A stretch of 64,000 nt of DNA from Helicostylum pulchrum (taxonomy: Eukaryota > Mucoromycota > Mucoromycetes > Mucorales > Mucoraceae), in the NCBI GenBank assembly GCA_025677825.1, contig JAIXMO010000068.1, forward strand, positions 1 to 64,000. Reading direction: 5' to 3'. Position 1 is the stretch's first letter; each line of letters begins with the position of its first letter. Both the position numbers and the translations under genes were made by a program. Below the pieces are notes generated by a model that worked only from the letters and a program-made list of their open reading frames with translations, searched no databases and had not been told where the DNA came from. Below are positions 47,520-58,914 of the stretch, piece by piece.

Positions 47520-47850
47520 AGAGACATAAATGGAGTCAATATACGACTATTATGTGATAACATTATTCGTACAAAGCCTTCTACGACTACTATTCAAAGA
47601 GCAACTCTACACTGCGTGCCAGACAAAGCATTTATTTTAAATCTTACCTTTTTAAAATCTAAAGATCAAAGTAAGGATGAACATTATACGAGTTCTATCG
47701 GCCGAAGACAGTTTTTGTTTAAGCTATTGCGAGATGATAACTAAAAGAAATGTTTTTTTTCTGGTCTATTTTTTTTTGTACACCTTTATGACTGCTTTCT
47801 TAGGCGGTTCGCTTAAAACTGGAGTAACCACAGCAAATGAAAAGTAAATG
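47520..47850 (+). pseudogene. N-terminal scrap of nuclease-like family, copy A3
   Basis: A block at about 47570-47740 encodes TIQRATLHCVPDKAF, FLKSKDQSK and SIGRRQFLFKLLRDD. After an intron-like gap, 47806-47848 encodes GGSLKTGVTTANEK and ends at a GT donor, and the following bases resemble the equivalent intron of A2. This second block matches 42703-42743 in A2 (GSSKTGITAANKR) at DNA level, including GTAAATG at the donor. The rest of the gene is absent. Confidence 0.5.
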
Positions 47851-48933
47851 CACCTCACTTTTTTAATATACCGTGTAAATTGACCGTGTATAATAGGAAA
47901 TGTGTGTGTAAGAAATATAACGATACCACAGACATATATCGTTGAAATTTTTTAACGATATCGTGTGTTGAAACATCTAACTCTATTATAAATGTAGTCC
48001 TTAAGACATTTTCCCGCTCATAATCAAGAAGTTTAGCGAGGCCACCATTAATATCATTAATATTTGGGCTCCATGGTTCAGACACACTGTCTTTAAAACG
48101 CCTCTTTGGCCCCATTGGTAAAAGAAACAAATAAAAGACACATATTAACATAGCACTGGGCCACAGGAGACGCTGATTGACTGGAAATATTTTACGGATA
48201 AGACTAAGTTGATCATTACAGCAAAAATCCAACTGAATGAGCTTGTAAATATATATCCCATTAATCAACAATCCATTTCTAAAATCAAGGTGCCCTTCGT
48301 GCAAATCCTTGGGGGGTTAAACGCTGTACTTTTTGGAAGCTTCATCAAAATAGGGCTGTAATATCTTTTGAATACTCAATTACGAAGACAAAGGTACAAA
48401 TGTTTACCAGCTCTTAACCAATGTACTAGCTGTGAAATAAACTCTCATACATTATCAGGGTTTATCATTGAACTTATTTGCGATATGAGAAAGGTCAACA
48501 GTAAGAAAAAAAAATGGATAGGTCGACACTTGATTGATAATGCGTGTAAGTCCTCGGACTAGAAAATGGTTCCCCCGATCTTCACGGACAAAAGATAGTA
48601 AAACCCTTTGAGTTACTATATCTTCCCATTACTACAACTCATCAAAATATAAAACAATGCGCGATAGGTTTTTTTTTCAAGAGGTTGACGACCCTCGAAG
48701 AGTTGGTCTTATAAGATAAAGAAATCAATGCTAGACATACCATTTTATAAAAAATGAACATCATATTTATGTTGTCTCTAAGTGTAGCTAGTTTCAGATA
48801 CTAACTGGGTGTGTGTAAAAAAAAATATATCAATAAAATTGTGATTGGCTATTATTGGGAATATCAAGTTACAGCATGAACCATATTTTTGTTTTTTATT
48901 TTTCTCTCAAGTACCAAAAAAAACGAAATAAGT
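47851..48933. other. Gene-poor stretch upstream of the CTLH gene
   Basis: A 149-codon open frame lies on the minus strand (48304-47855), including SVSEPWSPNINDINGGLAKL and a hydrophobic stretch. On the plus strand there is a short frame at 48368-48562. Neither has a recognised family or clean gene structure, so I leave both unassigned. They could be further relic exons. Confidence 0.3.
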
Positions 48934-49876
48934 ATGGAAGGGCGTATCAACAGTGATAGCCGAGCAATAGTTATGGAATACCTGCTCCATTACTGTTATA
49001 AAAATACTGCAAAGTCTTTTCTAAAAGAGATGCGGTTATTGGATAGTTGTATTAAGCCAGAAGACAACAAAGGTAAATTACTACAAAAAAAACTTTTAAA
49101 AAAAAAAACTGACATGTATAGAAATAGATGGTAACTTAAAATAAAATAGAACGATTATAACCCATTGACTTTATAAAAAAAAAGTAGTTTTACTAGATGA
49201 GAAAAATATCGAATGGTCCACCATTGATGTTCGAAGGGGTATACACATATAAAAAGATATAACACTACAAAACATATTTAACACAAACAGTAAAAAAAAA
49301 AATAGATATACAAACCGCCATTCAAAAAGGAGAGATCAGCCAGGCCTTTACACTTGTCGAAACTCATTTCCCGCAACTCATAAAGACTTACGACTACTAC
49401 AACCAGCTGCAAACCTATCAACCACCACCCCGCTCACATTATATTCTGTACAAGCTACGTTGCCAACAATTCATTGAGACTTTACGGTCCTCAGGAGATA
49501 TGGAAGCCATTGCATTTGCCCAACGCTACCTTCGACCCTGTTATGAATACTACGCTGATTACATGAATAATGTGGCCGTTTTAATGGCTTATAAAGATTT
49601 GGAAAATGATACCACACGAGATCTTTTTGGTCAACCTCGAAGAGATACCATAGCTGACGAAGTAAACGAAATGATTCTAGGTAAAACACCCCATTCCCCC
49701 TCACTACTCTCGCTCTTTTTTCTCTAATATTTTAATATATAGAGTCAAGACAAACTGCTTTAGAAAAATTGAAGCGACAAAATGCCATCGTACAGATCGA
49801 ATTAGAAAGTCAAGTACGACAGGAATTATTAAAAAATCAAAAAGAAGCTGAAGTAGTTGAAAAAGTATCAATGTAA
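48934..49876 (+). CDS. LisH-CTLH-CRA protein (GID/CTLH ubiquitin ligase subunit type)
   Basis: Exons 48934-49072, 49197-49238, 49306-49680 and 49743-49876 join in phase to 229 aa. A LisH motif opens the protein (SRAIVMEYLLHYCYKNTAKSF). CTLH follows (DIQTAIQKGEISQAFTLVETHF, LRCQQFIETLRSSGDMEAIAF), then a CRA segment (LAYKDLE-like MAYKDLENDTTRDLFGQPRR, DEVNEMIL). It ends in a Lys/Glu-rich coiled coil. There is no SPRY or RING domain, so it resembles Gid8/TWA1 or the tail of RanBPM. Such subunits scaffold the GID/CTLH E3 ligase. The small 42-nt exon was chosen for phase and splice sites and is the least certain. Confidence 0.85.
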
Positions 49877-49986
49877 ACACCCACACAAGTTACCCTTATT
49901 TTTTTAAGTTTGCTACGATACTTTCCGTATGAATTTATTGATAATAAAAAACTTTTTTTTTTAATATAAAAAAAAAGAAACGTTAT

Positions 49987-50582
49987 TTAGATCTCCTTGA
50001 CAAGAAGGGCTACGAGTAGTGCGTTAGTAAACTATTAACTTTTTATAAACGTCAAAAACTTACCAGGAGGGAGAGATTGTCTAAGCTTGAGGGCCTTGGA
50101 CTTATCCTTGACAACGAGAGTGTAAAGATAGCGAGAACATCTGACCTTGAACTTGACACAGTCAGCGTTCTTCTTGATACGGGCAGATTGAGCATCGGAT
50201 CTGCGGGAGATTTCAAGGAACTGCTTGATATCCTTAATTTGCTGAGGCTGTTTAACGAGTATAGTTAGTTAGTACAAAAAAGCCTCACATATATAATACA
50301 CAATAAGAAAGACAAGGACATAGAGAGAGAGTGTGTGTGTGTGTGGTCTGTGGTGGGACGAAGTCTCTAGTAAACCCTAGCACGTCAAATGTTTTTTTTT
50401 TAATTGTAATTGTTGAATTTCAACATGCAAAGAAAAAAAAAAGAAGGTATGTAATTTTCCTTTTTTTCAGTAAAAAAAAAATCATGTAATCCATCCATCC
50501 ATCCAGTATGTCGCAATTCATCCATCTCTCTCCTTTTCTGTCACTTGCTTTCTCTATTGTTACATGTTATTGTATTTACCAT
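49987..50582 (-). CDS. 60S ribosomal protein eL38 (L38)
   Basis: Exon 50247-50064 encodes [39 protein letters not shown] and LKLRQSLPP, the conserved core of eL38. Exon 50009-49987 adds ALLVKEI-stop. The first exon is probably only the ATG at 50582-50580 with a GTAAAT donor, a 332-nt intron and a TACTAAC branch site just before the acceptor. The total is 69 aa, the normal length. An intron right after the start codon is common in fungal ribosomal genes and is also seen in calmodulin here. The core exon is certain; the first exon is likely. Confidence 0.93.
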
Positions 50583-50700
50583 TTCGGACGGTTATAGATG
50601 TTCGGGAAGAGGGAGTCTTTAAATTGATCATGTACGTTTATTTTTGTTTGGAAAAATTCAACCAAATTTTCGATCCGCGCGCGCGCGTTTGTGACTTTTT

Positions 50701-51741
50701 TTATTTCTTTTTATTTAATAAAGGCATCTTTAATATCCTTCGTACCGCTGGTATCTTAAACACTACGTTTTGAACAACACTATACCACGCCGATGTAACC
50801 CAGTAAAGTCCAATTGACATTGGTGCGTTCGCTGCAATAGGTACAAATGCAACCGAAAGTACTCGGAAAGAATTTGTCATTACCTTTTGCGTAAGAGTTC
50901 GTTGACCTCGCGACGCCCAAGCATTTAACTACACATCAAACAAATAAGTTTTCTCTCTTTTTTCGCAGGGAAACTTATTATACTTGCTTACCTCTACATT
51001 CAGTAAATTACCTGCACCAACTAACACAGGTATCACCATTGTAGGATCAACAGCTGTCAGATCCATAAACCACGCTAACCCACCTTCCGATAACCCAGGC
51101 GCCGCCAATTCTGCTGTCTGACCGTACCATGGCAACGGATACGCCGTCATATGTCTTAACGTCAACGACATGGAAACAAACAACGGAATCTGTATCCACG
51201 GCAACGTCAACAACTTCCACCTCTGACACCCATGATGCGCATAAATCCCCTTCACCTTCTTTTTGTACTGTTTCTGCAATTCCGCCTGATACTTTTTATA
51301 CGGCCAACCCGCCACACTTGATTCTTTCGCCACTTGCACTTTCAGCGTCTCTGCCCAGCTCGTCACCATCGGTGCTAAATTAATCATCGTTCCCATACTG
51401 CGTTGTTGATAGATAGCGATCGGTAGCGTCAGTGTCGATCGAAGCACGAGTGTCCCCGCAACAATCGTTGCCCACCACGGTAAACCCGTATTGTGGATAC
51501 TCGTCAGAATCGCTTCGTTGGCTGCCAGCACTGCAGGTAAAGAAGTTTCCGTAACAGTGGTCGTGATAGCGGGATCTAGAGTTAAACCTCCTGCTGTGGA
51601 AAGTAACCACGGACTAGGTTTCGTATCTGTCTCTCTGTCTTTTATTAAACTAGAGGGTATACTAGATCGTTGGTATCGTAATGTCGAGCATTGAATGTGA
51701 AATGGTGTTCGTTTCGTCCATTGTAAACCTGAGCGAAGCAT
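50701..51741 (-). CDS. Mitochondrial insertase of the YidC/Oxa1/Cox18 family
   Basis: Two exons, 51741-50992 and 50928-50701, give 325 aa. The N terminus is basic and Ser/Thr-rich like a mitochondrial presequence. Hydrophobic segments follow around LPWWATIVAGTLVLRSTLTLPIA, then the long charged matrix loop (KKYQAELQKQYKKKVK). Next come LPWIQIPLFVSMSLTLRHM, GGLAWFMDLTAVDP.. and NAPMSIGLYWVTSAWYSVVQ. This is the Oxa1-superfamily layout; the moderate length and lack of a long C-terminal ribosome-binding tail favour Cox18, which exports the Cox2 C-tail. Confidence 0.93.
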
Positions 51742-51854
51742 TCCACAACAAAGAGAGAGAGAGAGGGGAGAATTAAATACAAAAAAAAAACATAAAACAA
51801 GGGCCTATGAGCGGTTATTTAAATACGTCTCTTTTTTTTTTATTAAATAGTAAA

Positions 51855-52436
51855 TTATTCTGAAGGGGTAATAGTTTTAATAACCTTTGCAGGGTTACCA
51901 ACCGCAAGAGTAAGAGCCGGGATATCTTTCGTGACGACCGAACCAGCGCCAATAACAGCCCCATACCCAATAGTGACACCGGGACAAATAATCGCACCAC
52001 CACCGATCCAAACATTATTACCGATCGTAACATCTTGCCCGATTTCCAAGCACGTAGCTCTCTTCACCGGATCCAAAGGATGGTTCACCGCATAAATCTG
52101 AACGTTGGGACCGATAAATACCTGGTCGCCAATCGTAATCTTACCGCAGTCTAAAAACACACAGTTGTAATTCATCTCAAACCCTTTTCCCAACGAGATA
52201 TTGTAGCCATAATCACACTTGAAGTTGCTGTTGATAAAATTACCGTCTGTCCAAGCACCAAATAATTGATGAGCTATGATGTCTCGCTCTGTACCGTTGG
52301 CAGGTGTGATCGTGTTGAATTGATCCAAGAGTTTCCACGCACGAGCTCTGTCTGCAGAGAGCTCAGCACAACTAGGCAAATAGTACTCGTTACTCAACAT
52401 CTTTTGCTTTTCTGTTTTCTCTACGGGTGCAGCCAT
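51855..52436 (-). CDS. Maltose/galactoside-type O-acetyltransferase
   Basis: A single uninterrupted frame of 193 aa. Residues about 8-60 form the Maa/LacA N-terminal region ([26 protein letters not shown]). Left-handed beta-helix hexapeptide repeats follow, with the catalytic-type histidine near 119 (YAVNHPLDP) and the classic [20 protein letters not shown] and [16 protein letters not shown]. It transfers acetyl from acetyl-CoA to a sugar hydroxyl; the substrate is unknown. It is one of the few intronless genes here, consistent with an old bacterial origin, though fungal homologues are widespread. Confidence 0.95.
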   Translation of the reverse strand: MAAPVEKTEKQKMLSNEYYLPSCAELSADRARAWKLLDQFNTITPANGTERDIIAHQLFGAWTDGNFINSNFKCDYGYNISLGKGFEMNYNCVFLDCGKITIGDQVFIGPNVQIYAVNHPLDPVKRATCLEIGQDVTIGNNVWIGGGAIICPGVTIGYGAVIGAGSVVTKDIPALTLAVGNPAKVIKTITPSE

Positions 52437-54425
52437 TTTTCTGTTTTTTTAAAAAAATAAATAAATATACAAATAAAAAACAAAAAAACAAAAAACAGTT
52501 TTTTTTCCCTCGCTCAAGCCTTTATTTATATCCCGTATTTTTCCAAAAAGTCAAAGCGCGGCGCAGAGAGATGTAAAATCGCGATTGGCTGTATTCATCG
52601 TTTATTGTGGCCGAGAAAGCAAGGGCTTTTTTTATACCGTTTGTTTCTATTTACAAGATGTATAAACACAGAAAAAAACATATACCGATCCTATACGCGA
52701 AAACAAGGGGAGGTGCATAATACCAAGATAGCAAAAAAAAAAAAAAAAACCAGTATATTTGGTCCTCATCTAAAGAAAATCACCAATCAAGTTGCAACAA
52801 GTCAGTTTCCCACCCTAAAAGATACACGGTAATTTCTAAAAATATAAATTTCTGCCGTTTAAAAACATTTTTGTGTGGGTCGCACTAAAAGCATTATTTT
52901 AATGACTTGGCCCGAGATGAATTAAGATTTACTTTTTTGACAAATGACACAGTGCTTTGGTAAAAAAAAAAAACGCACAAGTCAACAAAGCCAACATGTG
53001 ATATATAGAATATCTTTTTTTTTTTACTATGTATCACTGGTATTAGCCTCATTCTATGCGAAAAAAAGGCGATTGCCATTATATCATTATATCTTAATAG
53101 TAACAAGTAAGGCATTCACAAGATGCATACAGAACAAAACTACAAGAAAACGGAGAGTAGCATGAATTTTACTAAAACGTAAATAGTCCACGCTAAACTA
53201 ATCTCGTTTAACATGTGCTTAAAAAGAAAAAATGAATTTAAAATAGTAAAATGACGATAGTTAAGCGATCATTACGTTATTCCACAACTAATGCTGCTAA
53301 TTAAATTTAGGAGGTACACATAACAGAAATCAGCTCATCAAAACGGATATGCTACATCAACGGTCCCCCCTCCATAAAAAAAAGGTCCTAGCCTGATAGG
53401 CGGACACTAACAAAAAAGAAGGAGCAAGAACAAAAAGATGTTGTACCACATGTTTCAACCTTTTGGTCATTGTCAATTAATTGATAACGAGGCGTCTGAC
53501 GACAACAACAGTATGATATAGTGCATCAAAAAAAGAAGGTAAATATTTATGGTCAAGAAAAATTCTGTCAGGGTAAACCAATGAAGAAACAAGCTGCTCT
53601 AAGGTAATCGGAGACATTCTTTTTAGTTCGTAATAAAGAAACTTTAACAGGTGCGATTTTTTAGCGTAAGAGGGGACCCCATTACAAGATGTACACTTTG
53701 CATATTTAACTATTTTTCCGTATTAAAAAAAATGTGTGGCTTTTTGTAACCACACAAAAAAAAGTTTTCTTTTTTTTCAAAAAAGTTATTTTAAGTCCTT
53801 TTATTATCGAAAACAAAGCCAGTTACAATAAAGAAATCTTTTTTTATAACAAAACACAGATTGAAATCATCATGACAAATAAAAACAAACATGGCTTTTT
53901 TGTCCAATGGCAAATAGAACTTTTCTTTTTTTTAGTTACCAGTTCTTCTCTCTCTCGGTTAAGATGGGATTGGCCCGGAAGTGAAAATGATGATGACACT
54001 AACGGAAAATTGTTTTTGCTGAAAAGGACTGCACACAAGGGAGTAGAATTAACAAAAGTCAGCAGGCTTAATTCGTTTTTATTGAAGTAGCGAGGTTTCT
54101 CAAACGGAGTTTTTTTAGTTTGTGCAGGTTAAAAACATGAATTTTCCTTTCGAAGCATTAAAATTGGCCTGAGCGGAAAATTTTTCTTTTGGAAAAGAAA
54201 TTGGCAGAGTAAATTATTTATTATATACAGAAGAAAAAAAAATGTGGTATAAAAGGGGAGAGAGAAGTTGTGAGGTGGAGGAAAAATATGTAAATTGGAA
54301 AAAGAAGATGTGTTAAAAATAAAAAAAAGAGTATTTAAAAATAAGAATTGGAGACGGACGAGACCAATTGAGAGAGGGCTATGTATGTATAAATTGTTGT
54401 TGTGGATTCTAAATGTTTTGGCTTT
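52437..54425. other. Long intergenic stretch
   Basis: About 2 kb with no supportable gene. The first 150 bases are the A-rich leader of the acetyltransferase. The rest is AT-rich with homopolymer runs. An open frame at 53734-54090 is Phe/Lys-rich and low in complexity, so it is not called. Confidence 0.4.
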
Positions 54426-54710
54426 CTAACAAGTAGCAAGTTGATGCCATTGTTGAGGTTGATCATTGGTGTTGTACAACTTTCTTCTTGTCCCGGCTTC
54501 ACTTGAGTTAATATCTATAAACTCGGGAAACGACACATAGGTTTTTTCAAACTGAGAGAGTTTAGAGTTTGCAACTTCCACATTCACTACTTCCGATTGA
54601 CAACAACCAACAGACGAATGCTTTGAATCAAAAGGATGTTTTAAGGAATTTACAAAGTGATTTAATAATTCACGAAGAGAAGGATTGCTGGGTTGTCTTT
54701 GATGAAGCAT
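54426..54710 (-). CDS. Small hypothetical protein, 94 aa
   Basis: ATG at 54710 opens a frame of 94 codons starting MLHQRQPSNPSLRELLNHF and ending QPQQWHQLATC. The frame extends further upstream, but those residues are Phe/Leu-rich translations of AT-rich leader DNA, so the internal ATG is preferred. There is no signal peptide. A CC pair (GCCQSEVV) and a basic motif (TRRKLYNTNDQPQQW) near the C terminus may be functional. It resembles small single-exon regulators I associate with this fungal group, but no family can be named. Confidence 0.5.
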   Translation of the reverse strand: MLHQRQPSNPSLRELLNHFVNSLKHPFDSKHSSVGCCQSEVVNVEVANSKLSQFEKTYVSFPEFIDINSSEAGTRRKLYNTNDQPQQWHQLATC

Positions 54711-57403
54711 TGTTGGTTGCTTATAATATGTTACAAAATAGATAATAAAAAAATTGAGAGAGAAAGATAAAATTCTAAAGAAGAAAAAGAGAGAAAGAAA
54801 ATTATCAAAAAAACTTTTTAGAGTATTTATATTAAAAATTAAAGCAAAAAAGAGAGAGGGGCTTAAAAGAACAAAAAAGACTCTGGACCCAACTGAGTTT
54901 CCAATTCTCTCTCTACCAAGTCCGGTAAAGCTTTGTGCACCACAAACCCCACAGCTGAAACCGTAAATAGCCAAGATAAATTCCCAATATGAGTAATTCC
55001 GTGAAATGGATCTAAGCAATTTCTATGTAAAGAAAGAAGCAGCAGAAAATAAATAATTAAGTGCACGTGGAAATTAGTCTTGAGAACAAGCTTATGTGAT
55101 GATTGAGCTATTTAAGAAAAAAATGTATGAGATCGACCCCATAAAACGCTCTTCTCTACTACTGCACGGAGTTTTCGTTTAATATGTATTTTTTTTTTCA
55201 CTTTCCGTGGGTACCTTGTAAACTGGGGGACAAAAAAATTTGAATATGAAAAAGGGGAACCGTCTTTTTATTGTTGTGTGTATACCGCACCCGATACCTG
55301 GCTTTTAATTAGACTAAGTTTAGTTTCTTGTAGTTTAGAAATCAAGATTGCATGTGTTTTAAGTAACACATACTTTTTTTGCAACCCTTTTTTAAAATGG
55401 AATCAAAAAGCAAGATTTATCATAAGGGTAACCGGCAGTGTCAATCATTTACATTGTACCCCATCATTTCGCCTTTTTAAAATGACTAAATAGTACATTT
55501 GATGAACGTGTGATAATCATGGCATTGTTCAATAGTCCCCCTATGCCGATACCCTTCTTTTTTTTTACGTGCTACCAAAAAATTCACTGGGCAAAAAAAA
55601 ATAAAGTAATCCGCTCTATACATTAACTTTAACGTTTAAGTGAAAACGGATAATTGCAAATCTTTTTTGAATTATTTATAGAAATCGAATGAAATACAAA
55701 CGAGTATTATAGAGTCTATACAATATAAAAGCGGATGCCCTTTTACTAAAAAGAGAAACCAGTCATTCGTCAAACATTTTTTTTACCGTGTGCCTGAAAA
55801 AGCGTTCTCATTCTCTTTTTCAGAAAAAAAAAAGACCTGTCAATTTAATTTGTGCTTAATAAAAAACTAATCCCCTCCTTTTTTTTTTACTCATTACCAA
55901 TCACAAGTACGCTGATTAAGATGAACCGGCCACTATGCTACTTAATCATTTGCCTGCTGATAACCAGTCATCATCAAGAACGTAGCCCATGCATTTTTTT
56001 TTAAAATCACTTTAAATGAGAGAAATATAATACAAAAAGGACAATAAGATTGTTTTGGGTTATTATTTACATATCATGAGTATTAGATAATTTATATAAC
56101 AAGTGAGAAATCTTGTTTTGCGTCTTACTATCAGCCTCAATGAGGGCTCGTCATTAGTTTTACTAGCTCTTTATAAATTTTTACTGTGTCATTGTAAAGC
56201 CTCCTGCATCTCTATTATTTCTGCGCCATATAACACATCTAATACAAATCAATTGTTTTCTCTTTTTTGGTAAACCTTTGTGGTACCATGAATATATGTT
56301 AGCCATAAAAAAAACCAAGCCATATCAAGCAACAATGAGATCTCTCTCAAGTACGGCTGAATAAATTAAAAAAAAAAATCTCGTTGTAGCCTTGTTCATC
56401 ACACGTAATTATAACTCACCTCAGCTCATTGTAAACAGGTTTTATATCTGTAACATTTTAAGAAAAGAGATGATAAAGATGCCCTTTAGGTTACTCAGGT
56501 ACACTGTCCATTATTCAGGATTTTGTTTCAGATGCTCTTTTTTGTCCTCCAGTTTCATTCAAGGGCTGCCAAGAAGCTTTTGTAATAAGTGCATTAAATA
56601 ATCAAGGTTAGCGTAATAAACAAAAACTGCGAAAGAAAAAGATTTACTACTAAAACGCCCAAAGATCAGATGCAAAAATCTCATGAAATTCATGCGTACT
56701 TTTACTGGTTTCTATATAAATTAAAATTTATAATTATCGATTACGTAAAAACTAAGCCAAAGTGTTTTATAACCCGAGGAAAAAAAAATATAATACATTC
56801 AGGAAAAATTAAAAAGAAAACATACTTGGTACCAGTACTTTACAAGACTCAATGTAAGCATACAAAATAAGCGAGCGTAATCAGGAACCAAATGACGCGC
56901 GGTCAGATTGCACTTAAATTATTCTCCTAGTTAAAATTTATAAATATCCTACTACTACTTTCATTAAAACACGTGAATAAAATGTAATTACCACTGTTGA
57001 AAAAATTTAGTCTAAAGGTTCATTCAACTGACGTCCCCATAATGACTGTTATCGAAGAGGGGGATCCTATAGGAGAAATATTTTACTGGCAGGGCGACGC
57101 TGCTTCGTGAGAGTAGCGAGCAAAAAAAAAGCAGCTATAGTACGATATTATTTAAGTTACAATTATAATAAACTACTCGTTATTATTTTCGGAGGAAATC
57201 TGATAAGCAGTAAAGCCGATAAAATATATCAACATCTGAATATTGGCGCTCAGGAAAAAAAAACTTTCTTAACGATATTTTAATAAAAAAAATGATTAAA
57301 TGGGTCGCATTAGAAGAACCCTCTCTGTTTTATAATGAATAAAAATGAACTCATTTTTTTTCTTTAAAAAAAAAGATAAAAACTCTTTTCATTCTCTTAT
57401 ATT
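54711..57403. other. Long intergenic stretch
   Basis: About 2.7 kb with no supportable gene. The right half has a few short frames (for example 56392-56601, with a Cys-rich FCFRCSFLSS) that might be relic scraps. A phrase encoding MTVIEEGDPIGEIFYWQGD near 57043 is isolated. No repeats beyond homopolymers were noticed. Confidence 0.35.
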
Positions 57404-57560
57404 ATGTCCGTAACAAAAGGATACTTAAAGCAACTACCGTGCATGAAACTTCTTCTTTTTGCAAGTCCTCCAAATATGGTGTACACCACAGCTGGCCTAC
57501 AGATATCGAGCCTGGTTTAAAAAACGCTGAAATAAACGTAAGTAAAAAAGTAATATACCA
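57404..57560 (+). repeat. Relic segment shared with 62494
   Basis: Begins ATGTCCGTAACAAAAGGATA and continues AAAGCAACTACCGTGCATGAAA. The segment at 62494 begins ATGTCCATACAAAAGGATG and continues AAAGCAACTGCTGTGCATAAA after a 5-base offset. Both look like the first exon of the same broken gene family (MSVTKGY.. versus MSIQKDA..). Confidence 0.5.
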
Positions 57561-58146
57561 CCACACTCTTTTCTGAGCATTTAAATAGGGCATGTACCAA
57601 GAACTCTCCTCCGTTTCTTTTTCTTATGCCTACATTCGTAAGATTACGATACAGTTGCTTCGTTTGCAATAGTTTGTTTTCTTGCACCTCGTGGAGATAT
57701 CTCCTACTTCACGAAATCGACAGGTCGCTTGCGACGTTACAGTACTGAGGAATACACGTATTCTCCTACGTTTGGGCACTTTGCTTGCCCTTCGCGTATC
57801 CTTCACTTCCAACACCTGGAAGATTTAAAAAGGGGCTTTTTATGATTGACACGGAGGGCAAATCCCACAGCAAGCTCAACAGCAAGTTTGACAGCTAGAA
57901 GATAGCCAAAGGCCGTGAAACAGATGTAGATGAAGGCCCATAGTATTAACCCACTGCCAGTTAATGCATTATTTAAAATAAATCCATTTAGTGGACAACT
58001 TAAAATAACACACATTCAATTGATAAATAAATGCCCTACTCATGTTATTGCGTATACATCCACTGTATCAAGTTCAAAAAAGCGTTTAGAATAGAATTCG
58101 CAGTGTGTTCCAAATTAAGTTCAAATTTAATTCAAAAGATATTCGA

Positions 58147-58167
58147 TTTGAGAGTGGAAGCACTATA
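58147..58167 (-). repeat. Dispersed TA-GTGCTTCCACTCT motif, copy 3 (inverted)
   Basis: The reverse complement reads TATAGTGCTTCCACTCTCAA, matching copies 1 and 2 in the core and in the TA two bases before it. Confidence 0.5.
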
Positions 58168-58512
58168 TATATCGATTATAATTGACAATTTGATTCTATG
58201 TATAATTGTTATTTTTTTAGCACTTATATCTTAGAATGAATACAAGGATCGTGTCTCTCGTTTATATTACACAGTAGACTTCTTCCCCATTTTCAATATC
58301 AGATGTGGTTATAAGCTCATATTGTACTTTGCCATACTTTAAGATGAATATTTTTTATCTCTAAATTTATTAGCACCAAACGATATACAGCTACAGAATA
58401 AAGATCTTTTTCTAATGCGCTCCATGAATTGAAATGAAATATAAACGACAAGATTTAATATACTAAAAAAAATGAAACTATTTCGCTTGGTACAATCTAA
58501 GGGATCACCTCC

Positions 58513-58589
58513 TCAGACCACTGGCTGTACATAGGGATATTCCAGGTGCCCGATCCTAGACTTCCCCTATGTACAGACCGGTAGTCCGA
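58513..58589. repeat. Imperfect 24-bp inverted repeat (hairpin)
   Basis: Left arm 58513-58536 and right arm 58565-58589 match at 21 of 24 positions with one gap, including a perfect CTGTACATAGGG / CCCTATGTACAG block. The spacer is 28 bases. All three mismatches are transitions. As RNA it would form a long stable stem. It could be a miniature transposon, a structured RNA or a palindromic relic. Confidence 0.65.
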
Positions 58590-58914
58590 AATAATTTTCG
58601 CTGGTGGTCCGATAATTTATTTTTTGAAAAAACCAAATGGCAGCAGATTCTCGTTTTCAAATTTAACAAAAGATCTTCAATACAAGAATTTACTGAGACA
58701 TGTAACAAATGTTCCTCAAACTTCATTAAAGAAACTGTCCTTTTCACAAAAAAAAAAAAAGAGACCCTCCTTTCCCAGAAAAAAAAACAAAAACATTATC
58801 CTTATTAGGAACTTGTTATTCATTTAAAAAGAGTTAAATCACATTTGGGGACAATAAGAAAGCACATTCAACTTTTTTTTTCTTTATTTATTCTTTCTTC
58901 TTTTATTACAAACA

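Larger units (their letters stand above)
57561..58914. other. Gene-poor stretch with a hairpin
   Basis: The plus strand at about 57655-57840 is open and fairly protein-like (CFLAPRGDISYFTKSTGRLR). The minus strand at 58015-57803 has a 70-codon hydrophobic frame. Neither has further support. The inverted repeat at 58513-58589 and motif copy 3 at 58147-58167 lie here. Confidence 0.35.

Noticed and set aside
47855..48304. 149-codon minus-strand open frame
   Set aside because: No splice-phase support, no recognised domain, and it begins inside the intron-like sequence next to relic A3. Left as possible relic rather than a gene.
53734..54090. 118-codon plus-strand open frame
   Set aside because: Dominated by Phe and Lys from T- and A-runs with no conserved-looking stretch. 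Probably chance in AT-rich DNA.
57803..58015. 70-codon minus-strand hydrophobic frame resembling a membrane helix
   Set aside because: Could be a membrane protein, but it lacks a supported gene structure and AT-rich DNA often yields hydrophobic frames.
58501..58515. GGGATCACCTCCTC resembles the 3' end of bacterial 16S rRNA
   Set aside because: No other 16S/18S sequence adjoins it. It is a short chance match next to the hairpin.
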